Positions 1-10,200 of a stretch of 21,286 bases of DNA are shown piece by piece. The notes below the pieces were generated by a model. That model saw only the letters and a program-made list of their open reading frames with translations, ran no database searches and had not been told where the DNA came from. The DNA comes from Apostichopus californicus. Its lineage: Eukaryota; Echinodermata; Holothuroidea; Aspidochirotida; Stichopodidae. The position numbers and the translations under genes were made by a program. Location: NCBI GenBank assembly GCA_020650975.1, contig JAIPMN010020148.1:1-21286 (forward strand), written 5' to 3'. Each line of letters begins with the position of its first letter. Position 1 is the stretch's first letter.

Positions 1-1121
1 TGCTGATGTCGTACAGTATTTGAGGCTAATTCAACATAGAAGGCATTTAATATTAGGTCTAAAGACCTTGTGAGGTCTATGCGCAGGCTAATGTAACTTC
101 ATTATAGCCTAGGCCATACATCGTGGTTATACAGTAGCTTTTAGTAACTGTCTTAGTGCTCAACTGATTCCAAGATCATCCGTTTCTAAATAAAAATATA
201 GCCTCTTCAATACCCTCTTCAAAAACAAGTGGGTTTGGCGTACAATGAATTTTTATTAGTTTATTAGTTTTAAGTGGACTGTCATTCAGTTTGTTTTAGT
301 TTCACAACCTTACTGGTGACTTTTCTGCAGTTTTGGTTGACTTCTATGACATGTGTGCACTAAGATGTGTTGTGACAAACACAATGAGAAACTCCTTTTC
401 TTGAAATGTAAAAAGGATAAAAATCAATACCCCTTTATAGTACAGTACAATGACATCATCCCACACACAGTGGTTGTATTGGTACAGTGCACAGTAAGAT
501 CAATGCTGTGCTCTGAACTGCAACAGGTTACAATGATTGGCTGTACTGTATATACAGTAGTTGATAGCTGATCTGTATCTACTGTGAGGTGGGCATTGAA
601 AAATATTACAGCCAGTAATTTCATATATTACACAAAAATGGAGTACTTGCACTCCTCTATCCTTGCCTACTGATACATTACAAATTCTGTAAATTAGCAA
701 AACTTCAACACAGTTCAATGTCTTTCCATTTACAGTGTAAATACGGTAACTGGATCAAACAAGTACATACATGTATACCAAACATGGGGAGGAGAGCTTA
801 AAGTACTACGGACACCTACAGTAGCTAACTTGCCCCATATTTAGAAACTGTACTACATACATTGTGTGTGATAATCTCATTCACATCTGTTGACATTTCT
901 CAATTTTTCTCAATTTAAAGCTCTCTTTCCTTTCCCATCGGATATACACATGATTTGAAGTTTTGATCAATCTGGAAAACTCTTTAAATATGTGCAAACA
1001 ATGACAAGGAGTGATGCTCTTCTGATAGGCAGTGACAACACAACAATATTATTTAAATGTATCATGAGTGACCTCCACAATATTATTAGCTGTTTAGTAC
1101 AAAATATTGATTCATCTACAG

Positions 1122-1271
1122 TACAAGATACCTTTTTCTTGAAAAGTTTTGAAGAGTCTCTCAAAGTCCTCAAGACAACTCTCATAACTTTTGTCCTAAT
1201 CTACAAGATACCTTTTTCTTGAAAAGGTTTGAAGAGTCTCAAAGTCCTCAAGTCAGCTTTTGTCTTACATA
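1122..1271. repeat. Two-copy tandem duplication, ~80-bp period
   Basis: The words TACAAGATACCTTTTTCTTG and GAAGAGTCTC..AAAGTCCTCAAG occur first from 1122 and again from 1202, an offset of 80 bp. The second copy lacks a TC dinucleotide in the GAGTCTC region and part of the spacer before CTTTTGTC. This is a recent local duplication with no coding meaning that I can see. Confidence 0.85.
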
Positions 1272-1537
1272 TAAATAACATTACAATATCAATACATGTA
1301 TGTGTTGCCAGATGACTATATTCACTAACATGTATCTGTAGATAATAAAGAGGTGATAATATTTTGCTAAAGATTGTTAGAGGAAATCTAAGGATATCTT
1401 ACTTACAAATGCTGACCTCCTTATATGTGGACAACTTGCTATTTGTCTACAGTGTACATTTAACAAAGAGGAGTGGAATTTTAGTGGGTGTCTCAGTGTT
1501 TTTGATGGTTCTCTTTTGAAGGATGATTGTCAAATGA

Positions 1538-1720
1538 CCAGAGTTAAAACAAATTATCCAGAAAGAAGCTAATTTTGTTCAAGATAAAATTCAACGCCAT
1601 GCAAAACTTGATGATTACTTGGATAAGGATTACGAAGCTTTAAGTTCTCACTGCAAATATGACAAGAAGTTTACCAATTATTTACCTGGATTCTCAAAAT
1701 ACAATCTTTTCATTAGTCAT
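1538..1720 (+). other. Unidentified open stretch, possible coding relic
   Basis: Sixty-one codons are open between TGA at 1535–1537 and TGA at 1721–1723. There is no in-frame ATG at the left edge. The conceptual peptide is charged and helix-like, rich in Lys, Asp and Gln (for example DDYLDKDYEALSSH), which is less random than the surrounding sequence. It has no bounding splice sites that I trust, and I do not recognise a family. It may be a fragment of a mobile-element protein or chance. Confidence 0.2.
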
Positions 1721-1985
1721 TGATTTGTTATAACAAACTGCATCTATGATACTATGTAGCTTCAAATGCAGCTTTTTAGAAAGATATGCAATTTTGGAAT
1801 GATTTAGTAGGGGGTTTCCATGAGTTATAACTTTTATTCTCATCAAAGCCTTAGAAGCCCAGTACATGTAAGTGTGATAGACTACTGCTGTAGAATAAAT
1901 AAAATATAACAAAACGTAATAGCAAACTGCTTATCCACTATAGAATCCTGTGTAAGAGAATGTGTAAAAGTAAGTTGGCCTGACA

Positions 1986-2254
1986 TTTCGATCCTAGCAG
2001 GATCTTCTGCAAAAGCTAAATGACAAGTACTGTAACAGTCACAGAAGGGACAAATACATGCACAGAATACAGACATCTTAATGAGCATGAACTCAAGGAG
2101 ATAGATCTATGTAAGAGGATTAGTAGACAAGGGATGGTGAGAAGAAAGAAAGAAAGGAAGAAACCAACAGGGGAAGAGGAGCGGTAGGAGAAAATCTATA
2201 GAGGGACAAAGTGAGGATTATGGGAAGACGGTAAGGAATCTGCTAGGATCGAAA
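1986..2254. repeat. Element bounded by perfect 15-bp inverted repeats
   Basis: TTTCGATCCTAGCAG at 1986–2000 is exactly the reverse complement of CTGCTAGGATCGAAA at 2240–2254, giving a 269-bp unit. The left end also forms its own hairpin (GATCCT, three bases, AGGATC). The interior holds a long purine-rich stretch with GAAA repeats. Similar TTTCGATCCTAG-type words occur at the ends of some dispersed invertebrate retroelements, but I cannot assign a family. No clear target-site duplication is visible. Confidence 0.55.
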
Positions 2255-3895
2255 CATAGTTATATATAGTTTTATCAGATGTTTTTCAAAATACATTAAT
2301 TACTTCTTACACTGTTTGACTGCAGTGAATTGTTTATAGACAGTCTGAATATGCCATGATTACATCTTTGATTGTGCAAAGCGTTTCTTGGATTCTTGCC
2401 AAGAATACTTACAACCTGGGCAAAACAGTTGTCAGCATGTAAGTTCAGTTTTATGATATTGTGTTCACTTGTATAATACAGCGGGCAGAAGTAAAATAAA
2501 CTTTAACACACCACAACAGAGACTGCGTACATGTACGTAACATTAAGTGGCCAGCTGATTGGCACATTGACCACTGGCTATTTATCAAAATCAAAACTGA
2601 GGCAAAAGAAATGGGTTGTTCAGGACATATTTATAAATCATCCCAAGTAACAAGAAGCGGCTTTGTTGTGAAAAGAAATGTTCAATACTGATACCGATAT
2701 GCCACAGAGATATGCCGCAGATATTGCAAATATCGGTCGAGATCGATGTTGGAAATGATTATTGGCACGAAGCTAATCTAAATTGGGGCATACATTCAAC
2801 GTTGCTGCCTAGTTCCCTCTAAGTGGATTATAATTCATGAAAGTGTTGCAAAATACAAAATTTGATCTTCTTCCTTTCATTGTTTTTAACTTGAGCTGTT
2901 TTGGTAAAATGAAAGCTGACCAGTAATGATGTAAATTTGCACTGACGACTTTGAGGGGGTTAAAAATTTCCATTCTTTACATTTAAAGCAGAGAATGTTG
3001 GTCTGTTGGATATGTGAAGGAGCCTTAGAGTTCATTGCACAGTGGAGCCAATGACGCATTTCCACACAGAACAATGGGTCCCTTTGTTTAGGGAATAACA
3101 GACTGAGATAAAGCATAATTATTGTGCCAGTCTGTATTTTCTACCATTATTGCAAGATGCACAAATGTTGGAATACTTGCTCAATTTTACAGATTTCAAG
3201 ATCAAATGTTGTAGACATGGTGTAGAGGATATGAGTCGGACGTAAAGCCTGGCGTCTATTCACAGCCTGCTGTCCTTTTGATCTTTATCTCTGTTTTTAG
3301 TTCAATGAAGTTACCTGTACATGTTTAAGTACATGGTGCCACTGAACAAATGTGGTGATATATAAAATATTGCTTCTCTTTGTGTTTTGTCCATGACATC
3401 CTTACAGACACACACACAGGCCTCACGCTGACACAGTAGCTTATGTCAAATTAGGGATTATGCATGAGTTACTGTTTGCTACCATACAATTTATGCAACT
3501 TTTCACTGTACTCATACCTTCATAGGAAAACCACTGCAAAAACTGTGAACAGTTCAAACAGATTTTCTTGAAGTTAGCTAGGGCCTAGGCCAATGTATTC
3601 CATACACAATCAATGACCCCTATTAAACGGTCATTCAGAGTCTGTAGGCCTAGGATAGGACTAATGAGAGGTTTAAAAAGCCCGCTAGGCCCCCGGCTGG
3701 GTACGAATGTAATACTGCAGTTTACTGCAGATCTCTTCATCACTGTTCTACCTAACTTACGGCACCTATGCCTACTGTACTGGTATGACAAAGGCTAGGC
3801 TACGGTACATGTATGATTTTTATAACCTTTCTTAACGCGTTAGGCTGTGGCCCAACGCTAGGTCACAACTAAACTCAGTTAGGCTAGGCAATACT

Positions 3896-3903
3896 TCTCG
3901 CGA
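3896..3903. promoter_or_regulatory. TCTCGCGA promoter-type motif
   Basis: TCTCGCGA matches 8 bases of the TCTCGCGAGA element found in many animal housekeeping promoters. It lies about 310 bp upstream of the COG8 start codon, in a locally CpG-containing stretch. Only the core matches, because the last two bases are AA rather than GA. Confidence 0.3.
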
Positions 3904-4062
3904 AAAGGACAGTACCGTGCTTTCGTAGTGTGTAACTTTACGTTAGTGAAAAACTTACTGTTTAGGTTCCTTCGAAATAAGTACCAGTTGCACAATATAA
4001 AACCTTAATGAAAACTAGAAAAGTCACACACCTTAGTAACAAGCTCAGCTTTTTCTTTTGCT

Positions 4063-4070
4063 CACTTCCG
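4063..4070 (-). promoter_or_regulatory. ETS-type site (CGGAAGTG on the minus strand)
   Basis: CACTTCCG reads CGGAAGTG on the opposite strand, the classical ETS/GABP consensus common in housekeeping and bidirectional promoters. It sits about 150 bp before the COG8 start codon. Confidence 0.35.
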
Positions 4071-4151
4071 TAGCATTAGACTTACGACTTCCTTGCTTGA
4101 TGACCGTTTCTGTGGCATCCAATATAGCATGACCTAATTCTATTTATAGCC

Positions 4152-4232
4152 ATGTCGCGCGGACTCGTAGAAACGATGGGTTTGAGGTCAAAGGTCAAAA
4201 GAGGTTCACCTGAAAATGGCGACTACCAGTAA
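4152..4232 (+). CDS. Overlapping upstream ORF in the COG8 leader
   Basis: An ATG at 4152 opens 26 codons that end at TAA 4230–4232. The frame is +1 relative to COG8 and runs over the COG8 ATG at 4216. If transcription starts upstream of 4152, this uORF would be met first and could reduce initiation at the main start. Its context (A at -3 is absent, and T follows the ATG) is weaker than that of the main start. The peptide has no recognisable features. Whether the leader includes it depends on the unmapped transcription start. Confidence 0.3.
   Translation: MSRGLVETMGLRSKVKRGSPENGDYQ
4185..4197 (+). promoter_or_regulatory. Perfect DR1 nuclear-receptor-type element
   Basis: AGGTCA at 4185–4190 and AGGTCA at 4192–4197 are separated by one A, which is the ideal direct repeat with one-base spacing bound by HNF4, RXR heterodimers or COUP-TF type receptors. 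A degenerate third half-site, AGGTTCA, follows at 4202–4208. The element lies 19 bp before the COG8 start codon, so it is core-proximal or in the leader. The match is certain; its function is inferred. Confidence 0.45.
4213..4222 (+). promoter_or_regulatory. YY1-like motif spanning the start codon
   Basis: AAAATGGCGA places the ATG inside an AANATGGCG core, the well-known YY1 arrangement at the start codons of many animal housekeeping genes. It also gives a strong initiation context: A at -3 and G at +4. Confidence 0.35.
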
Positions 4233-4291
4233 TGGCATTGACGTGGAAGACGAGACAATTCTTACCTCTGTTTTTCGCGATAGTTTTCCAG
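4216..4291 (+). CDS. COG8: COG8 exon 1 (residues 1–25, plus one base of 26)
   Basis: The ATG at 4216 has a strong context and begins [20 protein letters not shown], followed by RDSFP. This parallels the start of vertebrate COG8, which also has a short acidic lead into an LxSxFRDxFPE-type motif. The exon ends before GTAGGC with one base of the next codon. It pairs with exon 2, whose first two bases complete a Glu. Confidence 0.9.
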
Positions 4292-7200
4292 GTAGGCCCT
4301 ATCTGGTTTCATTTCCAGATAAAAAATGAAATTTTTATTTCTTATAGCCTGATCTTCTGTTGCACAGGTCTAGTTCATTATCGTCTGAAACGTTAACGAC
4401 TCGATATTCGCTAACGATATAGCCTACGTCAATCTCATTAGGCCTACTGAAGTAGAACTAGCCTAGGCTATATGCCAGTCTAGTACTATAATTGACGCAC
4501 CTTCGTAATTGACGCACCTTCAATTATTAGCATGGACACTTCTAATTCCGGACACCTAAGCCTTAAAACACCCCAAAACTATATCTTCTGGTATAAATCA
4601 CCTGAAAATATACTTGATATGGTGGGAGAAGTGTGTTATATTACGATACACGGCCAAACTTTCTTTCCTGCAAACTGTTTTCACGTTTTATTCCAAGAAG
4701 ATTCTTGTGATTGTGGAACTGGTATTTCTTTGCTAGAGTATTGCGAATATTCGGACACCCAGCCTACAGTGTGGCGCTGGTGATAAAATTGGTGGCGCAG
4801 TTGCTCTTTCAGTAATTATAACAGACTTCATAGATCTCCGTCATTTTATTGACAAATATGTAAGTATTTACTTGCACACGGGTCATTTCGTACTTTTTGG
4901 TGAAATTTGGCTCTTCCTGTAGGTTGTCATGGTGAAATCGTGCATTTCTAAGGGTGTCCGAAATTGGCAGTGTTCCGAAATTAGCAATACTGACTATACT
5001 AGCAACGATACAGCAGGCAACCTTAACTTTTTTTCAGAGAAGCAGTGTTACATATTCATTCATGAGTTTGAATCCCTTGCCAGGTATAGTCAGTATTGCG
5101 AAGTTCGGAACACTGCGAAGTTCGGACACCCCTAAGAAATGCACGATTTCACCCTGATAACCTACAGCAAGAGCCAATTTCACGAAAAACTACGAAGCTA
5201 CAGTTATTTTCCCTCCAAAATAACCTGTGTGCTAGCAAGTTCTTACATATTTGTCTCTAAAAGGAAGTTATAGTTTTGGGGTGTTTAAATCTTAGGTGTC
5301 CGAACTTCGAAGTGTCCATGCTACGTGCTGATCAAGTTGTGTTTTTTTTATGCTCTTAACACTCTACCCCCAGTTTTGCACTTATTTTTGGCATTAGGAA
5401 AGCGTACCACCTAAAACTAACCAAAATTATCTCAATATAATTAATACCACTACTCTTTGTGACCTGATCTTAGAGGCTTAGAGTCAGAGCATCGCAAACA
5501 GCATCCAGAGTCAATGGACTATACTTACACAAAAGTTACAATTAGTTTTCGACGAATGTGTCAATTTTGGGGTATGATAGAACTTGACACGGCAGACATT
5601 TTGTTGTCATATTCTGCTCAATTGTATGTTGTGTAGGCACAGAACAATAAATATTTGAAATCATTGGATTTCTGAGGAACTACACATAAGAAAAATGCAA
5701 ACAGTTGAGTGATTTGGATTTTTCCTTGATTGACATCATTGATCAAATCCTTAAGTGTGTCAATTATGAGCCCACCATGCAACTAGTTAAGCTATACAAA
5801 TATTCAGGATTATAAAAGGATCAATTGATGGCTGCAGTTGAATTTTGTTAGACCTTCATTAAGCCTAGAACCTTAAGTCTAGCCTAGGTGTAATTGTGAA
5901 ATGTTTATCTCTGCAATTGCGCAAAATAGTTTGGTTTCACATCCCTGAAGGATATCCCAATAAGTAATGTGTTAATCTAATCAGTGTTCGCATTAGGACA
6001 CTCAATTGCGGGATTCCCGCAATTTTTCTGCAGGGTCCAGCAAAAATATTTTGTCATGACCAGTGGGAGTTTCCCCGCAACAGTTCCTGGCACTTCCTGC
6101 AACTTGCAAGCATTACTCAGTCTGTAGTTAAAAAACTTGCCAATAACAAGCCGGATATCATAAAGTTTTGTTGTGTTTTGTAAGCAGAAATTTGATTGGT
6201 CAAATGTTCCAATTAAGAAAGCACTGGCTTCCTCAGTGTACTACCTGTATTACCAAGCTGGGTATGTACGTGTATGGTTCGTAGTGGTTGGCCATGGCCA
6301 TGTGTACTGCAAAATTTGAAATCCCACCCCCACCCCAAAATCTATTGACTGGGGAAATTCCCTGGTTTCACATCCTAGCGCTAATACTGGAACCAATACC
6401 AGTCGCAGTACTGGTAGCCTAACTTATCAAAACTAGAGTATCAAATGTTTCCCCAAAGGAAAACATTGGTTCTACCAGTACAGAGTTGTATATAGTGGTG
6501 GCCAGAGAGCTGAAATCTCAGAAATAGTTATGCAGATCAGCAGATGGCCAAATTTCTCTCTATACAGCTCTGTACAGTACTATGTAAGATTTGCCACAGG
6601 GGATCTACTCCTAATGCATAAGGTTGGCATGAAATACACATTTTTGACAACTTTATTTCAGGATACCTAAAAAATTGTGTGTTCCTTATATGTCATCTGC
6701 CGTGTAAGTAGTTATTTTCCTTAAATAGATATATTTCCAGTTTTGTTTTTATAATCCAGTTTACGTTACCTCTATCAACAAAATGGTACTAACCTACAAA
6801 GCTTCAGGTATTGGACTATTGTATACCGTAGGGGGTTCACAATTTCTGTATCAAACACAGCCATTAATATAATCAGCATTTACTAATTTAATAGTACCAA
6901 GTCCAAGTACAATTTTAATATGCCTTTGATAATATTGTTTTACCTGTTGAAAGTTTATTCTATCATTGACAACAGTGCAGACCCTACAGTACGATTTTAG
7001 TAATATTTAGCAACATTTCTGAGAATTAACTTTGTAGCTGTGGCTGGCCAAAGGATTTGTACCAATGAAGTCTTTGACTTTGAGTACAATTTTTCTGTAT
7101 GTTGCGTTGTTGGACCAATCTAACCGTAATAGTAATAACCAACTTTGAGATTCCTTTTGGGAAACCAAAAAGGCTTTTAACCTGCAAAGAAAATGGAGGA

Positions 7201-10200
7201 AAGAGAAACAAACACAAAAACTTTGAGAATTATTTGTACTTCAATGTAAAAGATATATTTTATGAGCTATGCATGTAGAGTAAATAAATCATGGATCCAA
7301 GCACAATTTCTTTGGAGTAGAGTGCAAACTTAAGCAGGTTCTAACTCAAATGTTATATGGAATGTCTAATTGTAACTTAGAGATTGATTTAGTCATGACC
7401 CTTAACGCAGCACAGTAACAGTTGTATTTTCATTTGTCTCAAATTCAGTTTCATTTCTTTGTATCTTTTGGTTCAGAATCATGGAGATCCAATCCCGATT
7501 TTGCGATGTATCTAGCAGAGCTGAGTTCATTCGGAGTGGAGAAGCTGGCCAGGGAACCAGACCGTCTGGCTGATGAAAGGGCTCAGGTCCTACAACAGAC
7601 TCAAGAACTAGCATTTGACAATTACAAGACCTTTATTCAAACAGCAGACTGTTCACGAGAAATAGTGGAGGATGTAAGTTATTAATGTGATCAATATTTC
7701 TAGAGAGGGTTGTCTGGTTTCATTAACAGTTAATTAATCAAAATGTAGTTGCTCCCTTTTGCTCATCGTTAGCCTTTGTGTAAAGTAAACGGATATCATG
7801 GATTAAAATTATTTTAAACTTTCAAATAAGCACAGGTAACATGCCAGTTATGAGCCTTTTTTCGTGTAAAGCATTATTGCCAACATAGTCTATCATCCCC
7901 TTCAGAAATCTTAAAGCTTAAATGAAGGAAGAAAACATTATAACATGTAGTAAATTATCTTCTTACAATTTAGGACACTCAGATATTAGTGGTTTACAAA
8001 AAAACATCATGTAATGAGTTGATAAGTATACTTCAGTCATTTGTTCATTGGCCTGTTTACCTGTAGCTGGTTAATAGTCAGTGAGAGCATTGGAGGTAAT
8101 AACTGGATGATTTCCATCTTCTCTCCGAGCAGTTCACTGAAGTGGAAGATCATGTCAGCTCTTTACTGGATAAATTGCCGGAGTTCAGTACCAAATGCAA
8201 TGACTTTATGAAAGAGGCTCATAGGATTAGTTCAAGGTAGGTCCCATGGAAATAGGTTTCTTTTTTCATCAACCTTTACAGGCTAAGAGAGCTAGAATCT
8301 CACAATACTTTTATAGCCCACTTGCTAAGAAACTCACAGACAGGTAAGAAGATTTGATTCTCCTTCAAAAAGTCCCGCTAAGAAATAAGAAAAGCAGTAA
8401 AATCATTTAACTTCAATGCTTTTGGTTTCAATGGCAGATTCAGCATTGACATACAAGGGTGTCCAATGCAACTGTGCTTTTTAATACTTTGAAATTTACA
8501 CTTTCATATAATTACAGTGTGACATACCACATTTGATTGCTACAATGGATCATACACTAAGGTTGTCACTTTCCAAAGATGCTAGAGTATAGATCGTTCT
8601 CAACTGACATGTCCTACCCACCATATGATAGCTGTTGGCTTGAGCTATTACAACTCATTCATGTTTTGCCACCTTGACCATTTAGATTTCAAGTTAGAAG
8701 GGGTGAAAGTTGAACAAATAACTCCCCAATCCAGTTCATACTAAGATGAAAGCATTAGTTTGTGTAGCAACTGTACCTCTGAGTTCCATACTGTTACTGA
8801 CTCCTGTGGTCGCTTAGCAAATTTATATTGCAGCCAGTGAGGTTTGTTTGTTCAGTATCAGCTTTGACAAACCTTGGTTTTCATTGTCAGTGTGAGACTT
8901 TGAACACTGTTATCACCCGAGACTAACTATGCCAGAAAATTCCAACTCGGTCATTAATAACTACAGCACAAGTGCAATGGTTTAACTTGGCATCGAACAC
9001 TTACGGCACAGTTTGTGTATGAAGATGTTCAAAGTGGTGAATTTGTTTCCTAAAGTTGATGCTCGTTTTGGGTCAGATACTTACAATTATTGTGACCATG
9101 GCTACTGAAGAATGCTTAAGCATCTTGCCTTTGCTAGTTTTACTATTTGGAGTGTCCTTATATTTGAATATTAAAGTAACTGGATTGAAGGTGGGTACAG
9201 AAAGCTAGCACATGATCTAGTTCAGACTTGTAGTCAGTGTGTGTATTATTGGTAGTAAACTCTAGCATAGTCAAGATGGCCCCTGGGATTTCTTGTGTGA
9301 GAGGCGGTTACTGGTTTTGGACACTGGAGGGTGTGAGCATCCCTGGCAGGGGGTGGGGGAAGGAAGGGGGGCTGTGGAAGTGCGCCGCATGTTAAACGTT
9401 TTTAAAACGATGTTTCGTTCGTTTAAAGGTGTAAACGGCACAGCACTAAAGTGCGGTCACCCAGAAAATGTAGTTAAACATCCTAATGTCAATCATCCTA
9501 ACAATAAATTAGATAAAAATGTTATGTTGAATAGGTAGAAGAAGATTTATTCGTTGTTATTATTTAATGTTCTCAGCCAATCTGTCAATGTCAGATGATA
9601 GCTTGGGTTAAAAAAGGTTGGATTGCAATCATTGCATATTTGATTCTTTCTCTGAAACAGTGAGGTGGCGATGTCCGTAACATTTTTGCTCAGGCGGTCG
9701 CAAACCTCAAAAATGGCCACCTCACAAAATGAATACCAGCATGGGAAGCCCTGATAGTTACCTGTGCTTGTACTTTCAGGGCTTTTTGAATACTTAGCAA
9801 AAGAAGCAATGTAAATATCACATACAGTACTCATGAACATGCTTAGAGCCTTGTTCTGATACTCTCATACCATGGTGTTGGATTTGAATTTACTCACAGA
9901 ATGTATTAAGATGTCAGGCAGGCAATGGTTTCTCGAAAATAACTCTTGAACATAAACCCATCAAGTTAGGGCTAACGTAAAAGTTGCGCTTTTGCAACAA
10001 AGTTAAAGCCGTCGAAAAAATTTGCCAAGCTTGTGTAGACAAACATATCTTGGTTTGAAGTTGTAAAGTACAGTATTTTAAATTATGTGCCATAATGGGT
10101 AACCTAAGTACTATTTGCTACTCATGAACATGAGTTTTATGATCATATTGTCCTAATCCAGTAAACACTTTGTCGGACTTTCATTTCCCTTCTTCAGCCG

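Larger units (their letters stand above)
1..4151. other. Upstream intergenic region, no convincing gene
   Basis: This is A+T-rich DNA with frequent stops in all frames. The open stretches are short and show no family resemblance. Scattered words such as TACAGTA and GCCTAGGC recur. The supportable items are listed separately: a tandem duplication near 1122, an open stretch at 1538–1720, an inverted-repeat pair at 1986/2240, and promoter-like motifs after about 3890. Positions 2131–2217 are strongly A/G-rich, with several GAAA runs. The rest shows nothing I can name. Confidence 0.7.
4292..7476. other. COG8 intron 1 (3.2 kb)
   Basis: The donor is GTAGGC and the acceptor TTGGTTCAG. The intron carries a 17-bp duplication, a 792-bp foldback element and a hAT-like MITE, listed separately. 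The remaining A+T-rich sequence holds no coding signal I can support. Confidence 0.85.

Noticed and set aside
9349-9371. G-rich stretch in intron 3 as a G-quadruplex
   Set aside because: One of the four G-runs has only two bases, so it is much weaker than the intron 10 motif.
9547-9840. Minus-strand ORF of 97 codons in intron 3
   Set aside because: It has no recognisable domain and overlaps a small inverted repeat. It is probably a dispersed-repeat fragment or chance.
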